Positions 52,352-61,775 are shown, counted from the stretch's first letter. The stretch is DNA of 64,000 nt from Flavobacteriales bacterium (GCA_020635695.1 JACJZH010000006.1:124001-188000), one strand, 5' to 3'. Notes: generated by a model from the letters alone, not told the origin. Translations and numbers: made by a program.

Positions 52352-53584
52352 ATGCGATCGACCCTGTTCTCCCTGGCGCTGTTCACCACCCTTCCCCTCC
52401 TGGCCACCGATCGGGTGGTGGAGGAATTCGGTCAGCCTCCCGCCTACCCCAACATCACCTCCGCCGTGAACGCGGCCGTGGACGGTGACCGGATCATCAT
52501 CAAGAACCGCGCGGGCAACATCCCCTGGATCGAGAACATCGAAGTGACGGCCAGCCTGGAGTTCCTGAGCTACGACAACGACGAGTTCTTCTACGTCCAG
52601 GGCGATTACACCATCACCGGGGCCACCGGCCGCACCGTCACCTTCGTGGGCATGTACAACACGGCGGGGGACATCCTGAGCTTCTCGGGGGGCACCACCC
52701 GCGGCACCACCGTGCGCGTGATCGACAGCTGGTTCGTGAACGGGAACATCGAGATCACCAACGACCCGTTCCAGGTGGACGTGATCGGCTGCACCCTGGA
52801 GAACGGCGTGGTGGACATCAACTTCGGCAACGTGGTCGGCTGCGACATCGATGGTTCGCAGGTGAGCGGTCCGGGGATCGAGGTCACCACCAACTCCACC
52901 AGCCTGCCGCTGGACACCTGCGCCATCATCGGCAACAAGGTGAAGAGCATCGTGGGTTACGAAGGCATCTACTGCAACACCGCCGCCCAGGTGCTGCACA
53001 TCCGGAACAACTACATCCAGCACGGATGGATGGGGATCGAGGTGTACGAGGGCAACACCAGCGCCGTGCAGAACCTGATCTGGAACAACACCGTCACCGC
53101 GTACACCGGCCAGTTCACCACCTACGGCATCAACCTGGCCAACACCAATGCCGGCAGCATCTGGGAGGTCATGAACAACGTGGTGACCCGCACCTGGAGC
53201 GGCACCAGCCGGGGCATCAACAACGACAGCGGCAACCAGGGGCAGATCAACGTCTACTTCAACCACATCTCCAGCAACGTGAGCACGCCGGTGAGCACGG
53301 GCTTCACCTTCGCCGCCAACAACACCATCAACCAGTCCATCACGCTGAACGCCGACGGCACCTTCAACGCCCCTGGCGCCTGCATCGATGGCGGCAACCC
53401 GGCCTCGGTGTTCTACGACCTGGACCTGACCACGGGTGATGCCGGTGCCTATGGCGGCAGCTACACGCTGGACAACTTCAACCCGATGCACACCGGGGCC
53501 GCCCGGGTGGTGCTCACCGGACACCCCTTCAACGTGCGCAGCGGGTCCACCCTGCGTGTGAAGGGCCTGAGCTACGACCGCTGA
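52352..53584 (+). CDS. Secreted right-handed parallel beta-helix protein
   Basis: A 410-residue protein with a signal peptide (MRSTLFSLALFTTLPLLAT). Residues 30-55 (ITSAVNAAVDGDRIIIKN) match the start of pectate-lyase-like beta-helix domains. Regular hydrophobic rungs with Asn ladders follow (VLHIRNNYIQHGWMGIEVYEG, VQNLIWNNTVTAY). No catalytic Asp set of a pectinase can be assigned. No T9SS tail; the last ~20 residues (GHPFNVRSGSTLRVKGLSYDR) are simple. The stop overlaps the start of the next gene by one base (TGATG), so the two products probably act together. Confidence 0.8.
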   Translation: MRSTLFSLALFTTLPLLATDRVVEEFGQPPAYPNITSAVNAAVDGDRIIIKNRAGNIPWIENIEVTASLEFLSYDNDEFFYVQGDYTITGATGRTVTFVGMYNTAGDILSFSGGTTRGTTVRVIDSWFVNGNIEITNDPFQVDVIGCTLENGVVDINFGNVVGCDIDGSQVSGPGIEVTTNSTSLPLDTCAIIGNKVKSIVGYEGIYCNTAAQVLHIRNNYIQHGWMGIEVYEGNTSAVQNLIWNNTVTAYTGQFTTYGINLANTNAGSIWEVMNNVVTRTWSGTSRGINNDSGNQGQINVYFNHISSNVSTPVSTGFTFAANNTINQSITLNADGTFNAPGACIDGGNPASVFYDLDLTTGDAGAYGGSYTLDNFNPMHTGAARVVLTGHPFNVRSGSTLRVKGLSYDR

Positions 53585-54648
53585 TGGGCGCCGCGATGAA
53601 CAGCCGCTCCCTCCTCCTCGCCTTCGCCCTGATCGCCGGTGGCCTGGCCACGGCACAGACGGGCATCCAGCAGGGCGAGTACTTCTGGGACACCGATCCC
53701 GGCAACGGCAATGGCAGTCCGCTCGTGGCCGTGGACGGCACGTTCGGCCAGGCACTGGAGCAGGTGCTCGCGGAGACCGGCACCCTGCCCACGCCCGGCG
53801 CACATGTGCTGTACCTGCGCGTGCAGGATGACGACGGTGGGTGGGGACCCGCCTTCAGCACCGTGATCGAAGTGCTGCAGGGCAGCCTGCTGCTGCCGGA
53901 CATCCAGGTATCCCAGGGCGAATACTTCTGGGACACCGACCCCGGTGAAGGCAACGGCAGTACGATGCTGGCCTTCGACGGCAACTACGACTCCGCGCTG
54001 GAAACGGTCCGGTTGGAGAGCTCCACCCTGCCCGCACCGGGCACCCACACCCTGGGCCTGCGCGTGCTGGACGTGAACGGCAACTGGGGTCCCGTGTTCC
54101 GCGTGGTCACCGAAGTGCTTCCGGGCAGCATCACCTTCCCGGCCATCCATGTGAGCGCCGCCGAATACTGGGCCGACTCGGACCCCGGCGAAGGCGCTGG
54201 CACGCCCATGCTGGCGGCCGATGGCAACTTCGACAGTGCGGTGGAGGTGTTCCGCGGCGGGGGGATCCCCGTACCCGTGATCGCCGGCACCCAGGTGCTC
54301 TGGATGCGTGCGCAGGACGATGACGGAGGCTGGGGGCCGCCCTTCGGCGTGGTGGTGAACATCGACACCACCGTCACCGGCACCGTGGCCGTTCCCGAGC
54401 TGGCCAGGGATCCCGTGAGGATCGGGCCCAACCCGGCACTGGCATCCGAAGGCATCACCATCCTGTTGGAAGAGGCCGCTGACTTCCGGGTGCGCGTGCT
54501 GGACGTTCGGGGCCGTGTACTGGTGGACAAGCAGCTTCCTGCCGCCACCCGCACGCACCTTCCGCTCGACGGCTTCGCCGCCGGCACGTATCCGGTGGGC
54601 ATCCTGCTGGACGACCGGCAGTGGTGGTTCCCCGTGGTGGTCCGCTGA
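53584..54648 (+). CDS. Secreted protein with three WDTDPG repeats and a T9SS-like tail
   Basis: A 354-residue protein (alternative start ATG 53596). After the signal peptide (LLAFALIAGGLATAQ) there are three ~90-residue repeats starting QGEYFWDTDPGNGNG, QGEYFWDTDPGEGNG and SAAEYWADSDPGEGAG. Each ends with a DDDGGWGP or NGNWGP motif. These are beta-sandwich-like modules found in Bacteroidota secreted proteins, usually downstream of a beta-helix gene as here. The last ~80 residues resemble a type-A sorting domain (DPVRIGPNPALASEGI, GFAAGTYPVGILLD). It ends 5 bp before the convergent gene. Confidence 0.78.
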   Translation: MGAAMNSRSLLLAFALIAGGLATAQTGIQQGEYFWDTDPGNGNGSPLVAVDGTFGQALEQVLAETGTLPTPGAHVLYLRVQDDDGGWGPAFSTVIEVLQGSLLLPDIQVSQGEYFWDTDPGEGNGSTMLAFDGNYDSALETVRLESSTLPAPGTHTLGLRVLDVNGNWGPVFRVVTEVLPGSITFPAIHVSAAEYWADSDPGEGAGTPMLAADGNFDSAVEVFRGGGIPVPVIAGTQVLWMRAQDDDGGWGPPFGVVVNIDTTVTGTVAVPELARDPVRIGPNPALASEGITILLEEAADFRVRVLDVRGRVLVDKQLPAATRTHLPLDGFAAGTYPVGILLDDRQWWFPVVVR

Positions 54649-54653
54649 CCCGC

Positions 54654-56696
54654 TCACTTCGCCCGCACGACGCGGGCCACCTGTACCTGGCCGTCCGCCA
54701 GTGCGATGCGCAGGTGGTACAGTCCCGGTGCCAGGTCCTGCAGGTCCACCCGCCGGCCTGCATGGGCCAGCTCCGTGCGCTGTCCGGCCGGCGACCAGGC
54801 CTCCACGGCCATGATGGGAACGGCCGTTCGCAGGTACACGACATCCTGCGCGGGGTTCGGGAACACCACAGGCTCATCGGCGCTCATCCCGGACACCTCC
54901 GTCACCACCACGGTATGGCAGCCACTGAGCACGGTGCAGCCTGAGGTGGCGACCTCCACGGCATAGGTGCCGTTCGCCGAAGGCATGAAGCTCTGCTGGT
55001 CCTCACCGATGATCGGGGCGTTCCCGTTGTCACAATCGACCCACTGGTACGTGGCACCGGCCGCGGCCGCGGTCAGCATACCGCCGTTCACGACCACGTT
55101 CGTGTCCACCACCACGGCCTGCAGGTCGGTCACCAGCACGCTGTCACAGCTGCCCACCAGGAAGGTGGTGGTGTAGGTGCCCGGCGCGGTGACCAAGGAT
55201 CCGTCCGGCAACGCGTAGGACCCACCCGGACAAAGCTCTGCGTTGATCACCTGGCCCGCGCACGGGGCGTACTTGGCCACGAACACATCACGGCCGCCCA
55301 CATGCTCCAGTTCCGCCAGACCCGTGTCCGGGTCCATGTCGATGGTGCCGTAGAACACACCGGTCACGTACACGTTGGCCGAGTCGTCCACCGCGATGCC
55401 CCAGCCGCCGTCGTAGGCCGTGTCGCCTGCGTCGAAGGACCAGACGTGGTCCCCGGTGGGCGTGTACTTGGCGGTGTAGAAGTCCCAGCCGACCAGGATC
55501 GCCGTGCCAGGACCGGGATCGAAGTCCGCCGTGCCGTAGAAGTAGCCCGTCACGTACACATGGCCGCTGGGATCCACCGCGACGGCGTTCGCCTGTCCCT
55601 CCCCGCCGTCCGCGAAGCCATAGCTCCACAGGTGCGCACCCGCCGGAGTGTACTTGGCGATGTACCCGTTGTTCTCCACGCCCATGTCCAGCATGGCCGT
55701 TCCCGGACCGGGATCCATGTCGGGCGCGCCGCTGTAGTAGCCAACCACGTACACATCCCCGTTGCCGTCCAGCGCGAGGTCCATGCCGCATTCGGAGGCC
55801 ACATCGCTGTTGGTGCCGGGACCACCGAAGCGGAACGACCACAGGTGGTCACCCTGCGCATCGTACTTCGCCAGGAAGCTGTCCCACGTGCCGCTGGCCA
55901 CCAGCTGGGCCGTACCGGGCCCGCCGTCCATGTCCACCGTATCGGCGATCATGCCGGTCACGTAGATGGATCCCGATGCATCGGCCACCACGTCCATGCC
56001 GCGATCGAACTCGGGACCGCCCATGCCCCGGGCCCATTGGAAGTTCCCGTTGCCGTCGTACTTCGCCAGGAAGATGTCCTGGTTCCCGGCCGAGGTCAGC
56101 ATCGCCGTACCCGCTCCGGGATCGAAGTCCTGCGTACCACCGAACTCACCCGTCACCAGCACGTTGCCATCGGCGTCCAACCCGATGCCGGGGTAGCGCT
56201 CCACATTGCCCCCGAAGGCGATGTTGAAGGCCCACTGATAGTTCCCGTCCGTGTCGTACTTGGCCACGAACACGTCGCGGGTTCCTTGTGCCGTGAGCAT
56301 GGCAGTGCCGGGACCCGGGTCGAAGTCCACGTCCACCCGGAAATAGCCGGTCAGGTAGATGTTGCCCTGGTCGTCCACCACCATGTCGCTGCCCAGGTCG
56401 TGCCCCCAGAAGCCCAGGTTGAAGGACCAGAGGTGCGCGCCGGTGTTGTCGTACTTGGCCAGGTACACATCACCGTTCCCTTCCTCGGTGATGGATGCAT
56501 CCACCAGCGTGTCCGGGTCGAAGTCCACCGTGTTGTCGAAGGCACCGCAGACATACACGTTCCCCGCCGGGTCCAGTTCGATCCCGTAGGCGCGTTCGTA
56601 CTGGTCGCTTCCGAACGCGAAGGACCATTCGTGGTGCTGGGCGGAAAGACCGCTGGCGAGCGCAAGTCCCGCTGAAAGAAGGATGGACCGGTTCAT
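54654..56696 (-). CDS. Secreted SBBP beta-propeller protein with type-A T9SS sorting domain
   Basis: A 680-residue protein starting MNRSILLSAGLALASGLSAQ. About nine ~50-residue SBBP repeats follow, of the type D-x-x-G-N-V-Y-V-T-G-x-F and F-D-P-G-P-G-T-A with D-V-F-V-A-K-Y-D (GNIYLTGYFRVDVDFDPGPG). After the propeller come a Cys-containing module (NAELCPGGSYALPDG) and an Ig-like module (YQWVDCDNGNAP), both shared with the protein at 59761. A type-A sorting domain ends it (VVFPNPAQDVVYLRT, DLAPGLYHLRIALADG). The open frame continues to 58247 but the ATG at 56696 has both a signal peptide and a -7 element. Confidence 0.88.
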   Translation of the reverse strand: MNRSILLSAGLALASGLSAQHHEWSFAFGSDQYERAYGIELDPAGNVYVCGAFDNTVDFDPDTLVDASITEEGNGDVYLAKYDNTGAHLWSFNLGFWGHDLGSDMVVDDQGNIYLTGYFRVDVDFDPGPGTAMLTAQGTRDVFVAKYDTDGNYQWAFNIAFGGNVERYPGIGLDADGNVLVTGEFGGTQDFDPGAGTAMLTSAGNQDIFLAKYDGNGNFQWARGMGGPEFDRGMDVVADASGSIYVTGMIADTVDMDGGPGTAQLVASGTWDSFLAKYDAQGDHLWSFRFGGPGTNSDVASECGMDLALDGNGDVYVVGYYSGAPDMDPGPGTAMLDMGVENNGYIAKYTPAGAHLWSYGFADGGEGQANAVAVDPSGHVYVTGYFYGTADFDPGPGTAILVGWDFYTAKYTPTGDHVWSFDAGDTAYDGGWGIAVDDSANVYVTGVFYGTIDMDPDTGLAELEHVGGRDVFVAKYAPCAGQVINAELCPGGSYALPDGSLVTAPGTYTTTFLVGSCDSVLVTDLQAVVVDTNVVVNGGMLTAAAAGATYQWVDCDNGNAPIIGEDQQSFMPSANGTYAVEVATSGCTVLSGCHTVVVTEVSGMSADEPVVFPNPAQDVVYLRTAVPIMAVEAWSPAGQRTELAHAGRRVDLQDLAPGLYHLRIALADGQVQVARVVRAK

Positions 56697-56703
56697 GGAT
56701 GGG

Positions 56704-56711
56704 CAAAGATG
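56704..56711 (-). promoter_or_regulatory. -7 element CATCTTTG
   Basis: Minus-strand CATCTTTG ends 7 bp before the ATG at 56696; same octamer as in front of the XRE/S24 gene. Confidence 0.45.
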
Positions 56712-56792
56712 GGCCTTCACGATCAGCGGCTGCTGAGAGGAACTGCACGGTCCGTCGTGCTTCCCACCCGTGCGTCCCAAAGTGGCATATTG

Positions 56793-56823
56793 TTGACCTG
56801 TATGGCCAATACCTGTAGCTTGG
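56793..56823 (+). promoter_or_regulatory. Promoter TTG-N20-TAGCTTGG
   Basis: TTG at 56793-56795 and TAGCTTGG at 56816-56823, 20 bp apart. The leader to the ATG at 56895 is 71 bases, unusually long for this window. Confidence 0.55.
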
Positions 56824-56894
56824 CGCACCTCAACCTTTGCCGGATCACCTTCGTCCACCTTTCCCGACAAGGGACCTGAAATGCTTTCCTGACC

Positions 56895-59690
56895 ATGACC
56901 AACCTCCACTCCGGAATGCGCTTCCTGCGCCATGACCTGACACTGTTGCTCACCCTGGTCGCTTCGGTACTCGTTGCACAACCCACCCTGCAATTGGACT
57001 GGCAGACACCGGTGGCCAACGCCGATGGGGCCAGCCAACTGGAGCTCCGAACCTCGGAAGCCCATGCCAGCGGTGCCTATTTCGCCGGCTATCGGTCCAC
57101 CGCGGATGGGCTGCGCATGTACGTGTGCAACTACCTGACGAATGGGAACCTGGATTGGGAAGTGGACCTGCCATCCAACGGGCAGGCCGGACTTCGCTAC
57201 CTGGAATTGGACGGCGCCGGTAACATGTATGTGGCCGGCTTCGAGGATGTCGGCACTTCCGGCGACCCCCCGATCCACTTCGCCCGCTTGGACCCACAGG
57301 GCAACGTGGTCTGGCACCACACCTTCGATGCGCAAGGAGCCACGGACCCGGAACTGAGCGGACTTACGGTCACGGACGACGCGCTTTACCTGATCGGCTC
57401 GGAGGAAGGCAATGGAGGCTACCCGGTGGCCTGGGCAGCTGCCTTCGACCTGAACGGTAATCTGGATTGGAAGAGCGCCTTCGACCCCGGCGTGAACACC
57501 GCGTTCTCCGATATCGCGGAGAACGGTCAGGGCGGGCTCGCCGCCTGTGGATGGGCGGACGACGGCTATTCCCATCTCCTGGTGGGCTTCGGCACCAATG
57601 GTGCGGTGGATTGGTCCTGGCCGGCCACGCTCACCGGAAGCGATGAGGCCTGGATGAGCGACCTCACCGCCGACGACCAGGGCAACTGGATCGTAATGGG
57701 CACGGAGGAAGTGGGTGCCTTTTTTGAGTACGATGCGGTCACCTTCAAGTTCAGCCCCGGCGGAAGTCCCACCTGGAACATGCATTTCAACAACGGCTTT
57801 GAGAACAGTGGCAGTCGGGTGGAGGTGGCCCCCAACGGGAACATCATGGCGTTCGTGAACATGGCGGACAACTTCGACCATGCTGTTCGGACGATCGCCT
57901 ACAATGGATCGGGAGCCCAGCAATGGGCGACCAACTACGACATCGATGACTTCACCTCGCTGGTGAACGCCCGCGTGAATGGCGCCAGTGAGATCTTCAT
58001 CGGCGTGCAGGACCTGGACTCCCTGGGATTCGTGAAGCTCAGTCCCTTCGGAAGTGTGCTCGCAGAAAAGACCTATGGACAGGACCAGGTGGACTACCTC
58101 GGGGACATCGCCGTGAACAGCTCCACGGTGTTCGGCTGTGCGTATTCGTTCGACGCGCTCAGGTCGCAGGTCCTTTTCTTGAATGGGTTCGTGCTCACCG
58201 AACAGGCCTCGGTGGTGGTGAGTGGCGTGCCCCTGAGCGATGCTCAAGCGGGCGCCGTGACCAACGATGGCACATCGGTCTGGTTGGCCAGCTATGCCGA
58301 TGCCGGGGACAGTGCCACCTTCGCCATCAGCAAACTGGATGCCTCCGGTAATGTCCTCTGGACAAAGGGGCAGAAATACCTCAGCTCAAATCCCTCCTTC
58401 AGTGTCCTGACCCACGACAACGCCGGCAACGTGATCGGCATGTTCCAGAACCTGATCAATGGTGGGGACACCGATGTGGGTCTGGTGAAGTATGATGCGG
58501 CCGGCAATGAGGTCTTCACCATTCTGTACGACAGTACGGCCACCCTGCGCGCCGGTTCAGTGACCACGGACCCGGCCGGCAACATCTACGTGGGCCTGTA
58601 CAACGAGACCAGCAAGATCATGTTCGTGTCCAAGTACACACCGGCCGGCTCGCTGGTGTGGATGGAGCACTACGTGAGCCCGAGCACCTCCTTCCCGTAC
58701 GCGGACCCCAGGCGTATGGTGTACACCCAGCAGGATAAGCTGGTGATCGGCGCCATCCACAAGAACGCCGCCAACGACAACAACCTGTACCTGTTCCAGT
58801 ATGACGCGAACGGAGGCATCGACTGGCAGGTGGAAGTGGACCCGCAGTCCGGGAACCTCTGCTCCGTGGATGGACTGGCCGTGGACATGAGCGGGAACGT
58901 GGTCCTGTTCGGGTCTTCCGGAACGAGCACATACACAGCTGCGGGTTTTGACCTCACTGGAGCACCGCTATGGAGCGAAGGAGGATCAACAGGCACCTAC
59001 GGAGCACCAAGGTCCCTGGCCATGGATGCAAGCGGGAACACCTTCCTGAGCTTTTCGAAGAGCAGCGGGGCCTCCTTCCGGAAACTGGGGCCCAGCGGTT
59101 CACTCCTGGTCACCAACGACCATGCCCTGCCCTCCACAGGCTCGTTCTTCTTTCCACGAGGCATTGCCGTGGTGGGTAGCCGCCTTGCCGTGGTGGGCGA
59201 CCACTTGATCGGGTCCGATCAGGTACCGTTCGAAATGCTGCTGGACGACCAGTTGGCGTTGCTCAGCGGGCGCGTGGACTCCCTGACCCAAGGCACCTTT
59301 GCCGGTCTGGCCGTGGATGCCGCCAACAACCTGCTCCACGCCGCCTACACGGAAGGCGATCCCGGCGGAGGAACCGGCTTCCGGACTTCCCTGGTCCGCC
59401 AGTTCTCCGTTGGCTCCGTGGGGCTGGGCGAGATGGCCGAAGCCGATCATGGGCTGTCGATCTTTCCCAACCCGATGACCTCGAACGCACGGTTGATCTG
59501 CAACAACCCGATGACAAGCGAGGACCAGGCACGGGTGGTGGATGTGAACGGCCGCATCGTGCGAACGCTTCGTGGCCAGGGCACGAACACCCTCGAGATC
59601 CAGCGCGAGGGACTCCCGGCCGGGCTCTACCTGGTGCAGGTGCTGCGTGCCAGCGGCACATCGGAGACAACGCGGCTCGTGGTGGAATGA
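56895..59690 (+). CDS. Large secreted beta-propeller protein with type-A T9SS sorting domain
   Basis: A 931-residue protein; the signal peptide is within MRFLRHDLTLLLTLVASVLVAQ, so the ATG at 56916 is an alternative start. The body has repeats of the form L-D-x-x-G-N-V-x-W with D-x-A-G-N-I-Y-V (YLELDGAGNMYVAGFEDV, RLDPQGNVVWHHTF, TTDPAGNIYVGLYNETS). This is the pattern of PQQ- or SBBP-like propellers. The end is a type-A sorting domain (LSIFPNPMTSNARLICN, REGLPAGLYLVQVLRA). It diverges from the SBBP gene at 56696, so the two propellers share one intergenic region. Confidence 0.85.
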   Translation: MTNLHSGMRFLRHDLTLLLTLVASVLVAQPTLQLDWQTPVANADGASQLELRTSEAHASGAYFAGYRSTADGLRMYVCNYLTNGNLDWEVDLPSNGQAGLRYLELDGAGNMYVAGFEDVGTSGDPPIHFARLDPQGNVVWHHTFDAQGATDPELSGLTVTDDALYLIGSEEGNGGYPVAWAAAFDLNGNLDWKSAFDPGVNTAFSDIAENGQGGLAACGWADDGYSHLLVGFGTNGAVDWSWPATLTGSDEAWMSDLTADDQGNWIVMGTEEVGAFFEYDAVTFKFSPGGSPTWNMHFNNGFENSGSRVEVAPNGNIMAFVNMADNFDHAVRTIAYNGSGAQQWATNYDIDDFTSLVNARVNGASEIFIGVQDLDSLGFVKLSPFGSVLAEKTYGQDQVDYLGDIAVNSSTVFGCAYSFDALRSQVLFLNGFVLTEQASVVVSGVPLSDAQAGAVTNDGTSVWLASYADAGDSATFAISKLDASGNVLWTKGQKYLSSNPSFSVLTHDNAGNVIGMFQNLINGGDTDVGLVKYDAAGNEVFTILYDSTATLRAGSVTTDPAGNIYVGLYNETSKIMFVSKYTPAGSLVWMEHYVSPSTSFPYADPRRMVYTQQDKLVIGAIHKNAANDNNLYLFQYDANGGIDWQVEVDPQSGNLCSVDGLAVDMSGNVVLFGSSGTSTYTAAGFDLTGAPLWSEGGSTGTYGAPRSLAMDASGNTFLSFSKSSGASFRKLGPSGSLLVTNDHALPSTGSFFFPRGIAVVGSRLAVVGDHLIGSDQVPFEMLLDDQLALLSGRVDSLTQGTFAGLAVDAANNLLHAAYTEGDPGGGTGFRTSLVRQFSVGSVGLGEMAEADHGLSIFPNPMTSNARLICNNPMTSEDQARVVDVNGRIVRTLRGQGTNTLEIQREGLPAGLYLVQVLRASGTSETTRLVVE

Positions 59691-59747
59691 GGTGACCTGG
59701 CTCCATGCTCGAAAAGCTCGCGTCCAGGCCGCATTCGGCAGGGATCC

Positions 59748-59755
59748 TACCTTGT
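59748..59755 (+). promoter_or_regulatory. -7 element TACCTTGT
   Basis: TACCTTGT ends 5 bp before the ATG at 59761. Confidence 0.45.
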
Positions 59756-59760
59756 GCTTC

Positions 59761-60873
59761 ATGAGCAAGTCGCCACGGTATTCCCATCACCTCATCCTCT
59801 CCTTCCTCATCGCGCTGTTGCCGGCCTTCGCGCAAGGCCAATGCATCATGGGCAACCTGAACGCCCCCCAGACCGACCCCACGAACGTGGACATCGGCCA
59901 GTCGTTCACGCCCACCTGCAACGGAGTGATCGAGTACGTGGAGATCTTCACCACCAATGGCGGCACCAACGCGGCCGGCACCTTGCGGATCTTCAACAAC
60001 AGCACGGTGCTGGGCACACCCATCCACACGCAGGCCTACCCGGCCATCACGGTGAACCCGGGTGAGGCCATCCGGGTGTACTTGTCGACCCCGATCCCGG
60101 TCACCGCGTTCGCGATGAAGACCTTCGAGATGGAGCTCACCGTGGAGATCCCCTTCTCCGGTGGCAACCCCTATTCCGGCGGCCGCCTCTTCTACAACGG
60201 CACCAACAGCTCGGTGCATGCCAACTCGGACATCAAGTTCAACGTGTCCGTGCTCTCCAATTGCGACGACAGTTACTCCTCCATCACCGCTGACGCCTGC
60301 CAGACCTACACCTCGCCCAGCGGGCTGCTATGGGACAGCACCGCAGTGTACACGGACACCATCCCCAACCTGGCCGGCTGCGATTCCATCATCACCGTGG
60401 ACCTGAACGTGACCACGCTGGACACCACCGTGACCCTCAACGGCCTGGAGCTCACCGCCAACGAGGCGGGTGCCTCCGGCTATCAGTGGCTGGACTGTGA
60501 CAATGGGAACGCGCCCATACCCGGCGCCGATCAACAGAGCTACCTGGCCACCGCCAGCGGCAACTACGCCGTGGAGCTGACGCTGGGCAACTGCACGGTC
60601 GTATCCGATTGCTTTTTCGTGGGAAGCACGAGCATCCCGGATCGCGATGCGGAACGGATCTCGGTCTGGCCCAACCCTTCCAACGGGGTGGTGCAGGTCG
60701 CAGGCATCGGCGAGCAGGACCGGCTCCTGGTGAAGGATGCCCTGGGACGGGAGGTTCCGACCCAACGTACCGGAGCCCGGCTGGTGTTGCCGGACGCCAC
60801 GCCCGGCCTCCATTTCCTGCAGGTCCTGAGGCCCGATGGCCGATCGGTGAGCCATCGGTTCCTGGTGCGGTGA
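59761..60873 (+). CDS. Secreted protein with type-A T9SS sorting domain and shared Ig-like module
   Basis: A 370-residue protein with a signal peptide (HHLILSFLIALLPAFAQGQ). The N-terminal ~150 residues are a beta domain that looks like a carbohydrate-binding or jelly-roll fold (IGQSFTPTCNGVIEYVEIF). Then comes a Cys-rich module (DACQTYTSPSGLLWDST, LAGCDSIITVDLNV) and an Ig-like module (YQWLDCDNGNAPIPG). The latter is nearly the same as in the SBBP protein at 54654. The end is a type-A sorting domain (ISVWPNPSNGVVQVAG, TPGLHFLQVLRPDG). It is probably surface-attached. Confidence 0.82.
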   Translation: MSKSPRYSHHLILSFLIALLPAFAQGQCIMGNLNAPQTDPTNVDIGQSFTPTCNGVIEYVEIFTTNGGTNAAGTLRIFNNSTVLGTPIHTQAYPAITVNPGEAIRVYLSTPIPVTAFAMKTFEMELTVEIPFSGGNPYSGGRLFYNGTNSSVHANSDIKFNVSVLSNCDDSYSSITADACQTYTSPSGLLWDSTAVYTDTIPNLAGCDSIITVDLNVTTLDTTVTLNGLELTANEAGASGYQWLDCDNGNAPIPGADQQSYLATASGNYAVELTLGNCTVVSDCFFVGSTSIPDRDAERISVWPNPSNGVVQVAGIGEQDRLLVKDALGREVPTQRTGARLVLPDATPGLHFLQVLRPDGRSVSHRFLVR

Positions 60874-61008
60874 GTCCCATTCGGCCCGCAATGGCCGGCG
60901 CCAGGGTCCTTCTCGGCGCGATCCAAGGAACAGGCGCGTCCTGTTCACCCGCTCACTTGCAGGCTGCACGATTGAATGATGAATGTCGGTCGGAAGGTCC
61001 GGCTTGCC

Positions 61009-61016
61009 GAAATTTG
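61009..61016 (+). promoter_or_regulatory. -7 element GAAATTTG
   Basis: GAAATTTG matches TAnnTTTG except position 1; leader to the regulator ATG at 61070 is 53 bases. A GAATGTCGG half-site lies at 60981-60989, close enough to interfere with the promoter. Confidence 0.35.
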
Positions 61017-61069
61017 CCGCGCCCGAACACTTTCGAGGCCGAGTAAGCTAGCCAGGTCCCGGTAGGAAC

Positions 61070-61753
61070 ATGACAGGAGCATCCCCGGATGGACGAGACA
61101 AGAAGTTCTGGTACCTCCAGAACCATCGCCTGTTCGATCAGCTGAGCGACGAGGCCATCGAGGACCTGTGCATCATCTCCCGGTACAAGGAGGCCGGCCG
61201 GGGAGAACACATCTTCTTTCAGGGGGACATGACCGACCGCATCTTCATCCTGAAGCTGGGTGCCGTCAAGATCGTCCGCACGGACGCGGATGGGAACGAG
61301 GTGGTCAAGGACGTGCTCGGCGATCACGACCTGTTCGGACAACTCCCCTTCTCCAGCCGGACGGACGGAGGAGAGGAGCATGCCGTGGCGCTCACCGACC
61401 ATGTATCCATCTGCATGTTCAAGCGCAGCGACCTGGAGCTGGTCCTGGCACGTGATCCCAGGGTCAGCATGCGCCTTGCGACCCATTACAGCGAGCGATT
61501 GCGGGCGTTGGAACAACGCTACGATGGATTGGTCTTCAAGGATGTGCGGACCCGGCTGCTCGATTTCCTGCGGCGATATGTGGAACTCTTCGGTTCCGAG
61601 CGCGATGCGGAAGGCGCCGTGCCCAACCACCTGCGCCAGGAGGACATCGCCCAACTGATCGGCAGCACGCGCCAGACGGTGACCGCCACGTTGCGCCAAC
61701 TGGAACGCGAAGGGCTGGTGTGCTATTCGCGACAGCGCATCCGCCTCGGTTGA
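61070..61753 (+). CDS. Crp/Fnr family transcriptional regulator
   Basis: A 227-residue regulator. Residues ~20-130 are a cyclic-nucleotide-binding-type beta roll (LFDQLSDEAIEDLCIISRYK, GEHIFFQGDMTDRIFILKLG). A dimer helix follows, and residues ~180-227 are a winged helix (HLRQEDIAQLIGSTRQTVTATLRQLEREGL). No Fnr-type N-terminal Cys cluster is present, so oxygen sensing through an iron-sulfur centre is unlikely. The ligand is unknown. A perfect palindrome of Crp-site size lies just downstream, and a half-site lies in its own promoter. Confidence 0.93.
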   Translation: MTGASPDGRDKKFWYLQNHRLFDQLSDEAIEDLCIISRYKEAGRGEHIFFQGDMTDRIFILKLGAVKIVRTDADGNEVVKDVLGDHDLFGQLPFSSRTDGGEEHAVALTDHVSICMFKRSDLELVLARDPRVSMRLATHYSERLRALEQRYDGLVFKDVRTRLLDFLRRYVELFGSERDAEGAVPNHLRQEDIAQLIGSTRQTVTATLRQLEREGLVCYSRQRIRLG

Positions 61754-61757
61754 TCCG

Positions 61758-61775
61758 ATGTCGGCCAGCCGACAT
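61758..61775 (+). promoter_or_regulatory. 18-bp palindrome, candidate Crp/Fnr operator
   Basis: ATGTCGGC-CA-GCCGACAT, a perfect inverted repeat 4 bp after the regulator stop. Its centre (between 61766 and 61767) is at -41.5 if transcription of the next gene starts at its ATG (61808). This is the classical class-II activator position. Confidence 0.55.

Noticed and set aside
56697..58247. N-terminal extension of the minus-strand SBBP gene
   Set aside because: The extension lies antisense to another real gene, is low in domain content, and the ATG at 56696 has both a signal peptide and a promoter element.
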